Below, piece after piece: positions 1 to 9,298 of a stretch of 14,240 bases of DNA (positions within the stretch are counted from its first letter, which is position 1; each line of letters opens with the position of its first letter). The position numbers were made by a program, and so were the translations under genes. The notes beneath the pieces are model-generated. The model saw nothing but the letters and a program-made list of their open reading frames with translations, made no database searches and had not been told where the DNA came from. The stretch spans positions 1 through 14,240 of the forward strand of contig JBKOVT010000003.1 of assembly GCA_046724035.1 (NCBI GenBank), written 5' to 3'. This DNA is from DATARH01 sp046724035 (GTDB lineage: Bacteria; Pseudomonadota; Alphaproteobacteria; ATCC43930; CGMCC-115725).

Positions 1-1
1 G

Positions 2-817
2 TGGCGCGCCGGCCTGCCGGCGGCGCCGCGCCTCAAATTGCTGCAGGCGCCTGTTGCCGGGACCGACATGATCGATCGGGCGGCGCTGCCCTCCGGGGTG
101 ACGATCTGCAACGCCTACGGTCACGAAATCCCGATGGCCGAATACGCGATCATGGCGGTGCTGGTCTGGTGTCACCGTTATTTCGAGATCGCCATCGCGT
201 TTCGTGGTGGTTCATGGCGCGACAGCGGCGTCACGGGCGGACCGCTGCACCGCGAGCTCCGCGGGCTCACTGTCGGCATTGTCGGCCTTGGTCAGGTCGG
301 GCGCGAAACAGCCATTCGCGCCGCCGCGCTCGGCTGCCATGTGCTCGGCGCAAACCGCACGATCGGCGAGATGCCGCAGGGTATCTCGGAGGTGTTTCCG
401 CTCGCCGAGCTCGATCGCATGTTGCCGCGCTGCGATGTCGTCGTGCTGTGCGTCGGTCTCGCGCCGGAAACACGCGGCCTGATCAACGGGCGCCGCTTGG
501 CGCTGATGAAGCGCGACGCGTTCCTGATCAATGTCGGGCGCGGACCGGTCGCGGATGAGGACGCACTCTATGCCGCGCTGCGCGACGGCACGATCGGCGG
601 CGCGGCCCTCGATGTCTGGTGGCAATACCCGAATGCCGCCGAGCCCGCGCGCCCACCGTCCCGGCATCCCTTTCACGAATTACCCAATGTCGTCATGACA
701 CCGCATTGCTCGGCTTGGACGGACGGAATGGCGCGGCGGCGCGGCGCCGATGCGGCGCGCAACATCGACCGTTTTATTCGCGGTGAAAAGCTGCTGCACA
801 TCGTCGCTCAGACGTAG
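2..817 (+). CDS. D-2-hydroxyacid dehydrogenase family protein, first of a tandem pair (5' end outside the window)
   Basis: NAD(P)-dependent oxidoreductase of the D-isomer-specific 2-hydroxyacid dehydrogenase family; the real substrate is unknown. The reading frame is open from base 2, so the start and most of the N-terminal substrate domain lie upstream. A TTG at 38 is only an internal codon. Visible are the Rossmann glycine motif GLGQVG (about visible residues 95-100), the catalytic Arg in NVGRG and the catalytic His in TPHCSAW. The position 29 residues after that Arg, which is Glu in classical members such as SerA, is Tyr (motif DVWWQYP). The next gene has the same substitution. It is followed 19 bp later by its paralog, so the pair looks like a tandem duplication in one operon. 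Family assignment is secure. Activity is open because of the Glu replacement. Confidence 0.9.
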   Translation, partial: WRAGLPAAPRLKLLQAPVAGTDMIDRAALPSGVTICNAYGHEIPMAEYAIMAVLVWCHRYFEIAIAFRGGSWRDSGVTGGPLHRELRGLTVGIVGLGQVGRETAIRAAALGCHVLGANRTIGEMPQGISEVFPLAELDRMLPRCDVVVLCVGLAPETRGLINGRRLALMKRDAFLINVGRGPVADEDALYAALRDGTIGGAALDVWWQYPNAAEPARPPSRHPFHELPNVVMTPHCSAWTDGMARRRGADAARNIDRFIRGEKLLHIVAQT

Positions 818-836
818 GCGCGGCCGGAGGGAAACC

Positions 837-1808
837 ATGAAGGCGCTGTTCCTCGGCAACGTCGCCGCCGATACCGCGAACGGCATCCGGGCCGAATTGC
901 CCCCGGAACTCGATGTCGAGATCGTCGCCGATCCAAAAGAGCTGACCTCCAAAGCGGCCGCGGAAACCGAGATCCTCGTGACAAATATCTGGCGCGCTGA
1001 TTATCCGCCCGCGCCGCGGATCGCCTTCGTGCAGTCGGTTGCGACCGGCATCGAGTGGATCGAGCAGCCTGCCTTGCCGACCGGGGTTCCGATCTGCAAT
1101 GCCTATGGCCACGAGACCGCGATAGCGGAATACGTCCTCATGGTCATGCTGGTCTGGAGCCACCGCTTCCGCGAGATCGAAAGCGGTTTCCGTGAGCGTT
1201 CGTCCTGGGCGCCGAGTTGGGTCGAGAGCGGCGCGCCGCATGGCGAGATCCGCGGCTCGACCCTAGGCATCGTCGGCCTGGGCCGGGTCGGGCGCGAGGT
1301 GGGGCGCCGTGCCGCCGCTTTCGGCTGCCGTATCCTCGCCGCGAACCGCAGCCCGCGCGAGGCGGGCGACGGGATCGAGCGCATCTATCCGCTCGCGTTC
1401 CTCGACGAGATGCTGCCGCTCTGCGACACGGTCGCGATCTGCGCCGCGTTCGGACCGGAAACCGAGCGGCTGTTCGATGCGCGCCGCCTCGCGCTGATGA
1501 AACCGACGGCATTCCTCGTCAATATCGCGCGCGGCGCCATCATCGACGAGGACGCGCTTTATGCCGCCGTGCGCGACGGCACGATTGGCGGCGCCGCCAT
1601 TGATGTCTGGTGGCAATACCCGAACTCGGCCGAGCCTGAACGGCGCGGGTCGCGTCATTCGTTTCACGAATTGCCGAATGTGATTATGACCCCGCATTGC
1701 TCCGGCTGGACAGCCGGCATGGTGCGGCGTCGCTGGGACGAGATCGCGGAAAATCTCCGCCGCTTCGTCAAGCGCGAACCGCTGATCAATGTCGTGACCA
1801 CGACTTGA
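837..1808 (+). CDS. D-2-hydroxyacid dehydrogenase family protein, second of a tandem pair
   Basis: Complete 323-residue member of the D-2-hydroxyacid dehydrogenase family, which uses NAD(P)H to interconvert 2-keto and D-2-hydroxy acids in the cytoplasm. The ATG at 837 follows a purine-rich GGAGGGAA at about 827-834, and the protein then begins MKALFLGN, a typical N-terminal beta strand. Motifs are GLGRVG (147-152) for the dinucleotide, the catalytic Arg232 in IARGA and His287 in TPHCSGW. The usual catalytic Glu position is Tyr261 in DVWWQYP. It closely resembles the upstream paralog through the C-terminal half, including a 23-bp identical stretch around DVWWQYP. The substrate cannot be told from the sequence. 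The GST and phosphoesterase downstream on the same strand could be co-transcribed, although a hairpin lies between this gene and the GST. Confidence 0.92.
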   Translation: MKALFLGNVAADTANGIRAELPPELDVEIVADPKELTSKAAAETEILVTNIWRADYPPAPRIAFVQSVATGIEWIEQPALPTGVPICNAYGHETAIAEYVLMVMLVWSHRFREIESGFRERSSWAPSWVESGAPHGEIRGSTLGIVGLGRVGREVGRRAAAFGCRILAANRSPREAGDGIERIYPLAFLDEMLPLCDTVAICAAFGPETERLFDARRLALMKPTAFLVNIARGAIIDEDALYAAVRDGTIGGAAIDVWWQYPNSAEPERRGSRHSFHELPNVIMTPHCSGWTAGMVRRRWDEIAENLRRFVKREPLINVVTTT

Positions 1809-1813
1809 AATAA

Positions 1814-1834
1814 TCGTCGCATAAGATGCGGCGA
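1814..1834 (+). terminator. Candidate hairpin after the dehydrogenase pair
   Basis: Six bases after the dehydrogenase stop codon, 1814-1822 and 1826-1834 form a 9-bp inverted repeat with one G-T wobble and a three-base loop (AAG). No T-run follows, so it is not a classical intrinsic terminator. It could weaken read-through or stabilise the upstream mRNA end before the GST gene. Confidence 0.35.
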
Positions 1835-1844
1835 GTGGCATCAC

Positions 1845-1853
1845 AAGGAGGGG
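1845..1853 (+). promoter_or_regulatory. Strong ribosome binding site for the GST gene
   Basis: AAGGAGGGG lies three bases before the ATG at 1857, with the AGGAGG core about 6 bases away. It is one of the best Shine-Dalgarno matches in the window and fixes the GST start. Confidence 0.75.
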
Positions 1854-1856
1854 ATC

Positions 1857-2474
1857 ATGGAGCTTTATACGGCCGGCACCGGCAACGGGCAGCGCGCCGC
1901 AATCGCGGTCAACGAATGCGGCGCCACCTGCCGCATCCATGTGCTGAACCTGGCGCAGGGCGACCAGAAGAAACCGGAGTATCTGAAGATCAACCCGACC
2001 GGCCGCATCCCGACGCTGATCGATCCCGAAGGCCCGGACGAGAAGCCGCTGACGCTCTATCAATCCTGGGCGATCCTGATCTATCTCGCCGAGAAGACCG
2101 GGAAATTGCGGGCGCACAGCCCGCTCGCGCGGGCGCGCACCTTCCAGTGGGTCGCGGAGGCTGCCAGCGACATGGCGCCGACCGCGCAGAACATTTTTTT
2201 CCTCGACAATCGCATGCCGGAGAAGGTGCCGGATTCGGCGATCAAGTTCTACGAGGAGCGGCTCGTCGCGCAATTCCGTGCCGCCGACGAGCAGCTCGCG
2301 CACGCGCCCTATCTGACCGGCAACGAGATCACGATCGCCGACATCGGTCTTTACCCGATCTATGCCGGGCGCAAGCCGTTGATCGACGCCGCGGGTTTCA
2401 CGAATGTCTCCGCGTGGGGCAACCGTGTCGGTGCGCGTCCGGCCGTGCAGAAGGGCATGAAACTCGAAAGCTGA
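1857..2474 (+). CDS. Glutathione S-transferase family protein
   Basis: Cytosolic GST-like protein of 205 residues, normal for the family. Residues 1-82 form the thioredoxin-like domain. A TxN motif (Thr8-Asn10, TGNGQR) sits where YfcG/YghU-type (nu-class) bacterial GSTs bind glutathione with Thr/Asn instead of Tyr, Ser or Cys. NPTGRIPTLID (46-56) carries the cis-proline, and YQSWAILIYLAEKTGK has Gln-Ser (69-70) where most members have Glu-Ser. The helical C-terminal domain has the N-capping box TGNEITIADIGLYP (154-167, Asp162). Likely roles are glutathione conjugation or disulfide-bond oxidoreductase activity; the substrate is unknown. It lies 48 bp after the dehydrogenase and 32 bp before the phosphoesterase on the same strand. 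The start is fixed by a strong Shine-Dalgarno at 1845-1853. Confidence 0.92.
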   Translation: MELYTAGTGNGQRAAIAVNECGATCRIHVLNLAQGDQKKPEYLKINPTGRIPTLIDPEGPDEKPLTLYQSWAILIYLAEKTGKLRAHSPLARARTFQWVAEAASDMAPTAQNIFFLDNRMPEKVPDSAIKFYEERLVAQFRAADEQLAHAPYLTGNEITIADIGLYPIYAGRKPLIDAAGFTNVSAWGNRVGARPAVQKGMKLES

Positions 2475-2506
2475 TATACGCGCGACACGCCTCCCCCCCG
2501 CACGCG

Positions 2507-3745
2507 ATGATGAGCGTCGTCCGCCGGCGTCTCGCCGCGATCCTGCTGGGACTGTCGGTGGGGGCCGCACCGGTGATAGCCGCCGATTTACCCGCGCCTT
2601 GGGTCGAGCTTGCAGCTGACGGCGCGCTGTCGATTCGAGCGGTGGTTGCGCCGGGCGCGCCGTGTCCCCCGGTCAGTGCCGATGGCGCCGCTCTCGTCGC
2701 GGTGAAGCGCAGTGCGCCCGACAATAATTTTCCGATCGAGGTTTGCGAAGCGCGCGCGGCGGCCGCGACCTCTCGGTTGACGGCCGGCGCAGCCGCACTG
2801 CCCGTGCTGACGGCGCAGGTGAACCGCATCGTCGTGTTCGGCGATACGGGTTGCCGCCTCGAAGGGCGCGCGATCCAGGATTGTAGCGATCCGATGGCTT
2901 GGCCGTTTGCTACGATCGCGACACACGCCGCCGCCAAGCACCCCGATCTCGTGATCCATCTCGGCGACTATTATTACCGTGTCAGCGCTTGCCCGGCCGG
3001 GCACGCCGGCTGCGCTGGCAGCCCGCATGGCGACAAGTGGCCGAGCTGGAAGGCCGACTTCTTCGACCCGGCGGCGCCGCTGCTCGCGGCCTCGCCCTGG
3101 GTCATGGTGCGCGGCAACCACGAGCTGTGCCGGCGCGGCGGGCGTGGCTGGTTTCGCTTGCTCGATCCGCACCCTGTGCGGCCCGATTGCGTCGACCGCA
3201 CTGACCCGTACTGGCTTTCCGCTGGAGGATTGGCGCTCCTGGTCTTCGACAGCGCCGACGCCGATGATTTTTTGGTGCCGCCGGACAAGCTCGGAGCCTA
3301 TGCCGCCCAGCTCGCGCCATTGCTGGCGACAGCGCCGTTGCATGCCTGGCTGTTGACGCATAAGCCGGTCTGGGGATTGTCGAGCGGGCCGTTTGCCGGG
3401 CTCACGGTCAATCTGACAGAGCAGGCGGCGCTCCGTGGCCATATCCCAGCCAATCTCGATCTCGTGCTGTCGGGCCATCTGCACGATTTCCTCGCCTATG
3501 AATTCGGGCCCGAGCGGCCCGCTCAGCTGATCGTCGGCGATGCCGGCGCCGCCCTGTATGAGGTCGTGAACCCAACCGGCGCGGAGATCGACGGGATGCC
3601 GATCCGTCGCGGCGTCGCGCTCGACCGTTTCGGTTATTTTGTCCTGGAGCGGGCCGAGGCAGGCTGGGATGGCACGCTGTATGGCGTCAACGATAAGGTC
3701 CTCGCCCGTTGCAAGCTGAAAGGGCGCGAGATCGATTGCCGCTGA
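2507..3745 (+). CDS. Secreted, cysteine-rich calcineurin-like metallophosphoesterase
   Basis: Periplasmic or secreted phosphoesterase of about 412 residues. The N-terminus (MMSVVRRRLAAILLGLSVGA) has a basic start and hydrophobic core, with likely signal peptidase cleavage near APVIA-AD (about residue 25). All signature metal-binding blocks of the calcineurin-like family are present in order: GDTG (112-115), GDYYYR (153-158), GNHE (203-206), THKP (His285) and GHLH (323-326). A dinuclear metal centre is therefore expected. The mature part has about ten cysteines, which suits disulfide bonds in the periplasm. The same frame stays open far upstream through the GST gene, but that part looks like frame-shadow sequence. 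ATG 2507 or 2510 is chosen because the signal peptide begins there. No clear Shine-Dalgarno precedes it, so the start is less certain than the domain. The substrate is unknown. Its stop abuts the lon stop with no gap. Confidence 0.88.
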   Translation: MMSVVRRRLAAILLGLSVGAAPVIAADLPAPWVELAADGALSIRAVVAPGAPCPPVSADGAALVAVKRSAPDNNFPIEVCEARAAAATSRLTAGAAALPVLTAQVNRIVVFGDTGCRLEGRAIQDCSDPMAWPFATIATHAAAKHPDLVIHLGDYYYRVSACPAGHAGCAGSPHGDKWPSWKADFFDPAAPLLAASPWVMVRGNHELCRRGGRGWFRLLDPHPVRPDCVDRTDPYWLSAGGLALLVFDSADADDFLVPPDKLGAYAAQLAPLLATAPLHAWLLTHKPVWGLSSGPFAGLTVNLTEQAALRGHIPANLDLVLSGHLHDFLAYEFGPERPAQLIVGDAGAALYEVVNPTGAEIDGMPIRRGVALDRFGYFVLERAEAGWDGTLYGVNDKVLARCKLKGREIDCR

Positions 3746-6210
<2,465 letters not shown>

Positions 6211-6214
<4 letters not shown>

Positions 6215-6609
6215 CCGGCCACCCCCTTTTTCAAGCGCAGCATCAGGCAGCCGTTGGCGAGGTGCCGGCCCGACAGTTCGAACGGTGCCGGCGGCAACTC
6301 GATCCGGCGCTCGAACCGGCCGTGCGGGATCTCCAGGCGAACGATCCGCGCATTCTCCAATTCGCGCGGCAGAGGCCGCTGGCCAGTGACGGTCAGAGTG
6401 CCCGCGCTCATCGTGACGGAGATCGTCTCCAGCTCGACCCCGGGAAGCGCGACCAGGATGATCAGCGCGTCATCACTCTCGAAGATGTCGATCGGCGCTT
6501 CCCAGTACGGCGTGCCGTGATGAAAGAACTGACGCCGCAAGCGCTCGGCGCGCTCCATGGCTGCGCAAGCCTGGGCCCACATCAACGCATCGAGCTGGCG
6601 TTTCGACAT
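6211..6609 (-). CDS. Small heat shock protein (Hsp20/alpha-crystallin family)
   Basis: ATP-independent holdase chaperone of 132 residues that binds unfolding proteins in the cytoplasm. The alpha-crystallin domain spans about residues 37-126: the opening strand PIDIFESDDALIILVALPGV, the TLTVTGQR strand and GRFERRIELP (97-106). It ends with the conserved A-x-x-x-G-x-L-like block HLANGCLMLRL. The N-terminal arm is short (about 36 residues), with Trp/Phe/His-rich sequence. The C-terminus stops at KKGVAG, so the I-x-I/V motif that links dimers into larger oligomers in many family members is absent. The ATG at 6609 has a GGAG about 7 bases upstream. The stop overlaps the lon start by 4 nt, suggesting direct hand-over from holdase to protease. 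It lies 94 bp after an HdeD gene on the same strand. Confidence 0.93.
6222..6231 (-). promoter_or_regulatory. Ribosome binding site of lon inside the hsp20 coding end
   Basis: On the minus strand, AAAAAGGGGG is followed seven bases later by the ATG of lon at 6214. It lies within the last codons of hsp20, which fits coupled translation across the ATGA overlap. Confidence 0.6.
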
Positions 6610-6645
6610 GATCGGCTCCGCGCCTGATCCCCTTCGCTATCGGAG

Positions 6646-6676
6646 ATATAGGAAGAGGATCGCGCGTTGGGAGAAG
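6646..6676 (-). promoter_or_regulatory. Weak candidate promoter before hsp20
   Basis: On the minus strand a CCTATAT element (6652-6646) lies about 37 bases before the hsp20 ATG, with CTTCTCC at 6676-6670 upstream. The CCTATAT resembles the -10 of alphaproteobacterial heat-shock (RpoH) promoters. The -35 is only a partial match to CTTG, and the spacing is about 17 bases only if CTTCTCC is counted as the whole -35. It may give hsp20-lon an internal promoter in addition to read-through from upstream. Confidence 0.25.
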
Positions 6677-6679
6677 CAG

Positions 6680-6699
6680 CCGGGCCGGTTCGCTCCCGG
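6680..6699. other. Short GC inverted repeat between hdeD and hsp20
   Basis: CCGGG at 6680-6684 and CCCGG at 6695-6699 are complementary, giving a 5-bp stem with a 10-base loop just after the HdeD stop. With no T-run and a short stem, it would at best be a weak attenuator between hdeD and hsp20. Confidence 0.2.
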
Positions 6700-6703
6700 A
6701 CGG

Positions 6704-7240
6704 CTAGGTCGGCCGCCAATGGCGCAGCCGGAAGGCGGCGCTGAGGAGCGAAATCCCGAAAAATAGCGCATAGATGCCGAGCCACCATGACAGCGCGACG
6801 ACCCCGGCGCCGGGTTGCACGAACAGAATGACGCCGAGCAGGATCGAGATGATGCCGCTGAGCACCAAGAGCCACTCGCCATTGATGCGGATCATCGCGA
6901 TCCCGGCGGCAATCAGAGCGATCCCGGTAATCACGGCCCAGATCGCAATAAAATAGATGATCGCGATCAGCGCCTCGACCGGCCAGAAGAACACGATCGC
7001 GGCGATGATCAGGTCGAGGATGCCTTCAAGCACCAGCGCGCCGGAGGGGCCGTGGTGACGCGCCGCCCGCAATGCCGCGACCAGCGCGAAGACGCCGTCG
7101 ACGAGTGCGTAGGCGCCAAACAGCAGCACAAGCGCTGCGGCGGTAATCCCCGGCCATACGAAGGCGATCACGGCGAAGATGATCGCAAACACACCGCGCA
7201 GCGCCAGCGCCCACCAATTACCGATCAGGACCTGCGCCAT
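6704..7240 (-). CDS. HdeD/DUF308-family inner-membrane protein
   Basis: Integral membrane protein of 178 residues, the usual length for HdeD (acid-resistance membrane protein, DUF308). It is built of three internal repeats, each a hydrophobic helical pair with a W/L-x-x-x-L-x-G start and a F-x-x-P turn. The repeats begin near residues 9 (WWALALRGVFAI, VWP at 28-30), 69 (LVLEGILDLIIA, FWP at 85-87) and 123 (WLLVLSGIISIL, VQP at 141-143), for about six transmembrane segments. E. coli HdeD is linked to acid resistance at high cell density; its molecular activity is not known. The ATG at 7240 follows AAGGA eight bases upstream (minus strand). It lies between the small charged protein gene (119 bp upstream) and hsp20-lon (94 bp downstream), all on the minus strand, which suits a stress role. 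Confidence 0.9.
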   Translation of the reverse strand: MAQVLIGNWWALALRGVFAIIFAVIAFVWPGITAAALVLLFGAYALVDGVFALVAALRAARHHGPSGALVLEGILDLIIAAIVFFWPVEALIAIIYFIAIWAVITGIALIAAGIAMIRINGEWLLVLSGIISILLGVILFVQPGAGVVALSWWLGIYALFFGISLLSAAFRLRHWRPT

Positions 7241-7246
7241 CTCGTT

Positions 7247-7273
7247 TCCTTGCTGCCGGATCCTTGCTGCCGG
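7247..7273. repeat. Tandem 14-bp repeat in the hdeD leader
   Basis: The sequence at 7247-7260 (TCCTTGCTGCCGGA) is repeated directly at 7261-7273 (13 of 14 bases). On the minus strand each unit carries AAGGA, so the hdeD Shine-Dalgarno is duplicated 14 bases upstream of itself. Confidence 0.8.
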
Positions 7274-7359
7274 CCGGTTCGCCCGTTGGGATCGAGGAGT
7301 GCGCCAATCTCGCCGGATTGTCGAGCGGCGCTGGGTCAGGTCCGTCGAGAATGGCGGGC

Positions 7360-7548
7360 TCAGCCCTTGTCGCGAAACTGCTCCGCTTCTTCCTTGTCGC
7401 GCTCGACTTCGCGGGCGAGTTCCTCGACCGCTCCCGGGTCGAGCTTTTTTGCCTTATCGATCAGTGTCTCGCCCGATTTGTCGCCCTCGACCAGTCGGTC
7501 GAGCCCTTCTTCTGCCATATCGTGGGCGCGTTCGCGCTTCTCCGCCAT
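7360..7548 (-). CDS. Small highly charged protein of unknown function (62 aa)
   Basis: I do not recognise a named family. The 62-residue product starts MAEKRERAHDMAEEGLDRL and ends in an E/K/R/D-rich tail (EELAREVERDKEEAEQF). It has no cysteine, no tryptophan and no membrane segment, and looks like an amphipathic helical soluble protein. The ATG at 7548 is preferred over an upstream in-frame start at 7581, because GGAGGT at 7554-7559 sits just before it and because the start at 7581 falls inside the promoter -10. A perfect GGAAC-N16-CGTT element lies 33-57 bases upstream, which predicts control by the alphaproteobacterial general stress sigma factor EcfG. HdeD, Hsp20 and Lon follow on the same strand. 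Small charged proteins are frequent members of stress regulons, but the role here is not known. Confidence 0.75.
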   Translation of the reverse strand: MAEKRERAHDMAEEGLDRLVEGDKSGETLIDKAKKLDPGAVEELAREVERDKEEAEQFRDKG

Positions 7549-7553
7549 CGCTA

Positions 7554-7559
7554 CCTCCT
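7554..7559 (-). promoter_or_regulatory. Ribosome binding site that sets the start of the 62-aa protein
   Basis: On the minus strand GGAGGT lies five bases before the ATG at 7548. Its position selects this start over the longer in-frame alternative at 7581. Confidence 0.7.
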
Positions 7560-7580
7560 GCGTCTGATGATGCCGGCTCA

Positions 7581-7605
7581 AACGCGCGCCCGGCGCACGT
7601 GTTCC
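7581..7605 (-). promoter_or_regulatory. EcfG-type general stress response promoter
   Basis: On the minus strand GGAAC (7605-7601) and CGTT (7584-7581) are separated by exactly 16 bases. This matches the published alphaproteobacterial EcfG consensus GGAAC-N16/17-CGTT in all nine core bases. It faces the 62-aa gene, whose ATG is 32 bases past the -10 element, leaving a leader of about 25 nt. EcfG promoters are controlled by the PhyR-NepR partner switch. Read-through could extend control to hdeD, hsp20 and lon, as no strong terminator is seen in between. Confidence 0.7.
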
Positions 7606-7613
7606 GGCCGCTT

Positions 7614-7623
7614 GCCTATAGGC
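7614..7623. repeat. Perfect 10-bp palindrome GCCTATAGGC
   Basis: This self-complementary sequence lies in the divergent intergenic region between the small charged protein and the alpha/beta hydrolase, 9 bases upstream of the EcfG-type -35. It could be an operator half-site pair or part of a promoter for the hydrolase. No second copy was found nearby. Confidence 0.3.
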
Positions 7624-7682
7624 GGAGACGGCGAAACCGGCTAATCAGCCTGCGGGCGAAAACGGGCGCGCGAGGTGTGGGC

Positions 7683-8528
7683 GTGGCGGTGATCAGCGAG
7701 GCGACAAAGGCATTCGTGGAGGGGGTCGCGCGCGAGGCGGAGCGTTTCGAGACGCCTTGCGGCGACGGGAAGCTGGTGTGGCGTAGCTGGGGCAGCGGGC
7801 CGCCGCTCATCCTGCTGCATGGCGGCTACGGCTCTTGGAGCCATTGGATCCGCAACGTCCTGCCGCTGTCCCGCCAATTCCGCGTCCTCGCGCCCGATCT
7901 GCCCGGCCTCGGTGAGTCGGCAACCCCGCCGGAGCCGTGGACCGCCCAAGGACTCGCCGCGATGGTCGTCGCCGGGATCGAGCGGATCCTGCCGCGCGAC
8001 GCCGAATTGCGCCTTGCCGGTTTCTCGTTTGGCGGTGTCATCGGCGGCAGCGTTGCCGCCCAGCTCGGTGACCGCCTGCGCAGCTTTACGGTTGTCGGTT
8101 CGAACGGGCTTGGCCTCGAACGCTCGCCAACCCCGCTCCGCCGCGTGGCGCCGGATGCGGATGAGGCCGAGGAATTCGCCACGCACCGCTACAATCTGAA
8201 CCAGCTGATGATTGCCGATCCGGACAAGATCGACGAGCTCGCGCTATGGCTCCAGAAGACCAATCATGGCCGTGCCCGCATGCGCAGCCGCCGCTTCTCG
8301 CGCTCCGGCGCGCTGATCGAGGCATTGCCGCAGGTAAAGGCGCGGCTTAGTGGAATCTGGGGTGAGCGCGACGCGACCGCCTACCCGCATGTCGCGGAGC
8401 GCGCCCGCATCCTGCGCGGTATTCAGCCGGCGGCGCGGTTTGCGACGGTGCCCGGCGCCGGGCATTGGGTGCAGTTCGAGGCGGCCGAGCAGTTCAACCC
8501 TCTGCTCGCCGAATTCGCCTCGAGTTAA
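7683..8528 (+). CDS. Alpha/beta-fold hydrolase
   Basis: Cytoplasmic serine hydrolase of about 281 residues, the usual size for single-domain alpha/beta hydrolases. Visible elements are the oxyanion-hole motif HGGYG (46-50), the PDLPGLGES strand-loop (71-79), the nucleophile elbow GFSFGG with Ser115, the acid Asp230 in WGERDA and the catalytic His261 in PGAGHW. Together these make a complete triad. Clustered Arg and Met residues in the cap region (about 196-208) may line the substrate site, but the substrate is not predictable. It could be an esterase or a C-C bond hydrolase. No ATG is available. GTG 7683 is chosen because GAGG lies seven bases upstream; GTG 7677 and 7689 are alternatives. It is divergent from the EcfG-controlled small gene and ends only 6 bp from the converging DUF4337 gene. 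Confidence 0.88.
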   Translation: MAVISEATKAFVEGVAREAERFETPCGDGKLVWRSWGSGPPLILLHGGYGSWSHWIRNVLPLSRQFRVLAPDLPGLGESATPPEPWTAQGLAAMVVAGIERILPRDAELRLAGFSFGGVIGGSVAAQLGDRLRSFTVVGSNGLGLERSPTPLRRVAPDADEAEEFATHRYNLNQLMIADPDKIDELALWLQKTNHGRARMRSRRFSRSGALIEALPQVKARLSGIWGERDATAYPHVAERARILRGIQPAARFATVPGAGHWVQFEAAEQFNPLLAEFASS

Positions 8529-8534
8529 TGCCGC

Positions 8535-9176
8535 TTAATGCGTCACCGGCGCTACCGCATGGCTGAGTGACACCAATAGGAAATAGCCGTTGACCGTCAG
8601 CAGCACCGCGGCGGCCGCGAGAATGCCGCTCAGCCCGACCAGCCAGGGTGACGCCGCGACAATGGCGACCGAGCCCAGCACAATCGCGATCTGAAACAAG
8701 GCTTCGGCATATTCGAAGTTCGGCAATTGCGCGCTGGCGTGATCGCGCGCGTGTTCCCATTCATGCGCCTTTTCGAGCAACTCCTGCTTGCCTTCGCCGC
8801 TCTTCTGGTCGCTTTCGTAGCGAACCGCGGTATCGCGATATTTCTTGATCAGCTCGGCCGCTTTGGCGCTGTCATTGGGCGAAATCGCGCCGCCCCCGCC
8901 TGCCAACAATTCCAGCTCCGCCGCAGAGATTTGGTAAAGAGTCTGGCGTATGTACTTCGCTTGGTAGAAGGCATAGGTATCCGAGGCGTGAATATTCGCG
9001 TTCAGCATTTCCTTGGTCGCCTCGGCGCCGCCGAGCGAGGCGACAGCCAGAAGCATCGCAATAACACCGAGATAAATCGCGGTGAGGCGCCGGAACATTT
9101 CGTGGGTGGGGGCGGCATGGGCCTCCTCCGGTTCCCCGTGCTCATGGATCTTCTCGGCGATCTCGTGCGCTTCCAC
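8535..9176 (-). CDS. DUF4337 family membrane protein
   Basis: Protein of 213 residues with the layout of the DUF4337 family. It has a charged His/Glu-rich N-terminus (1-28), a first transmembrane helix (about 32-52), a long soluble helical segment with many charged residues (about 55-155) and two C-terminal hydrophobic segments (about 160-178 and 182-205). The YQAKYIRQTLYQ stretch after the first helix matches what I know of this family. No biochemical function is established. It is probably an inner-membrane protein with a coiled-coil-like domain. The start is GTG at 9176 with a GGGG-rich Shine-Dalgarno just upstream. It converges with the hydrolase and is divergent from dedA across 179 bp. 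Confidence 0.82.
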   Translation of the reverse strand: MEAHEIAEKIHEHGEPEEAHAAPTHEMFRRLTAIYLGVIAMLLAVASLGGAEATKEMLNANIHASDTYAFYQAKYIRQTLYQISAAELELLAGGGGAISPNDSAKAAELIKKYRDTAVRYESDQKSGEGKQELLEKAHEWEHARDHASAQLPNFEYAEALFQIAIVLGSVAIVAASPWLVGLSGILAAAAVLLTVNGYFLLVSLSHAVAPVTH

Positions 9177-9298
9177 TGTTCCCCCTCAGGCCTGATGCGC
9201 AGGGTTAGAGCTTTACCCCAAAGGATAGTGCGACGGGAATCCGCTCGACCGCAATTGAGCAACATCTTAGCATGCGCGCCTTTCCGGCCGCGAAGAAC

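Noticed and set aside
1263..2570. Long minus-strand open frame opposite the dehydrogenase and GST
   Set aside because: The translation is low-complexity Arg/Ala/Asp-rich without family resemblance; it is a mirror of well-supported plus-strand genes.
1826..3745. A long open frame that would fuse a N-terminal region to the metallophosphoesterase
   Set aside because: The part before 2507 lies in another frame of the GST gene, is Arg/Ala-rich with no domain, and the signal peptide begins at 2507. It is open only because of the high G+C content.
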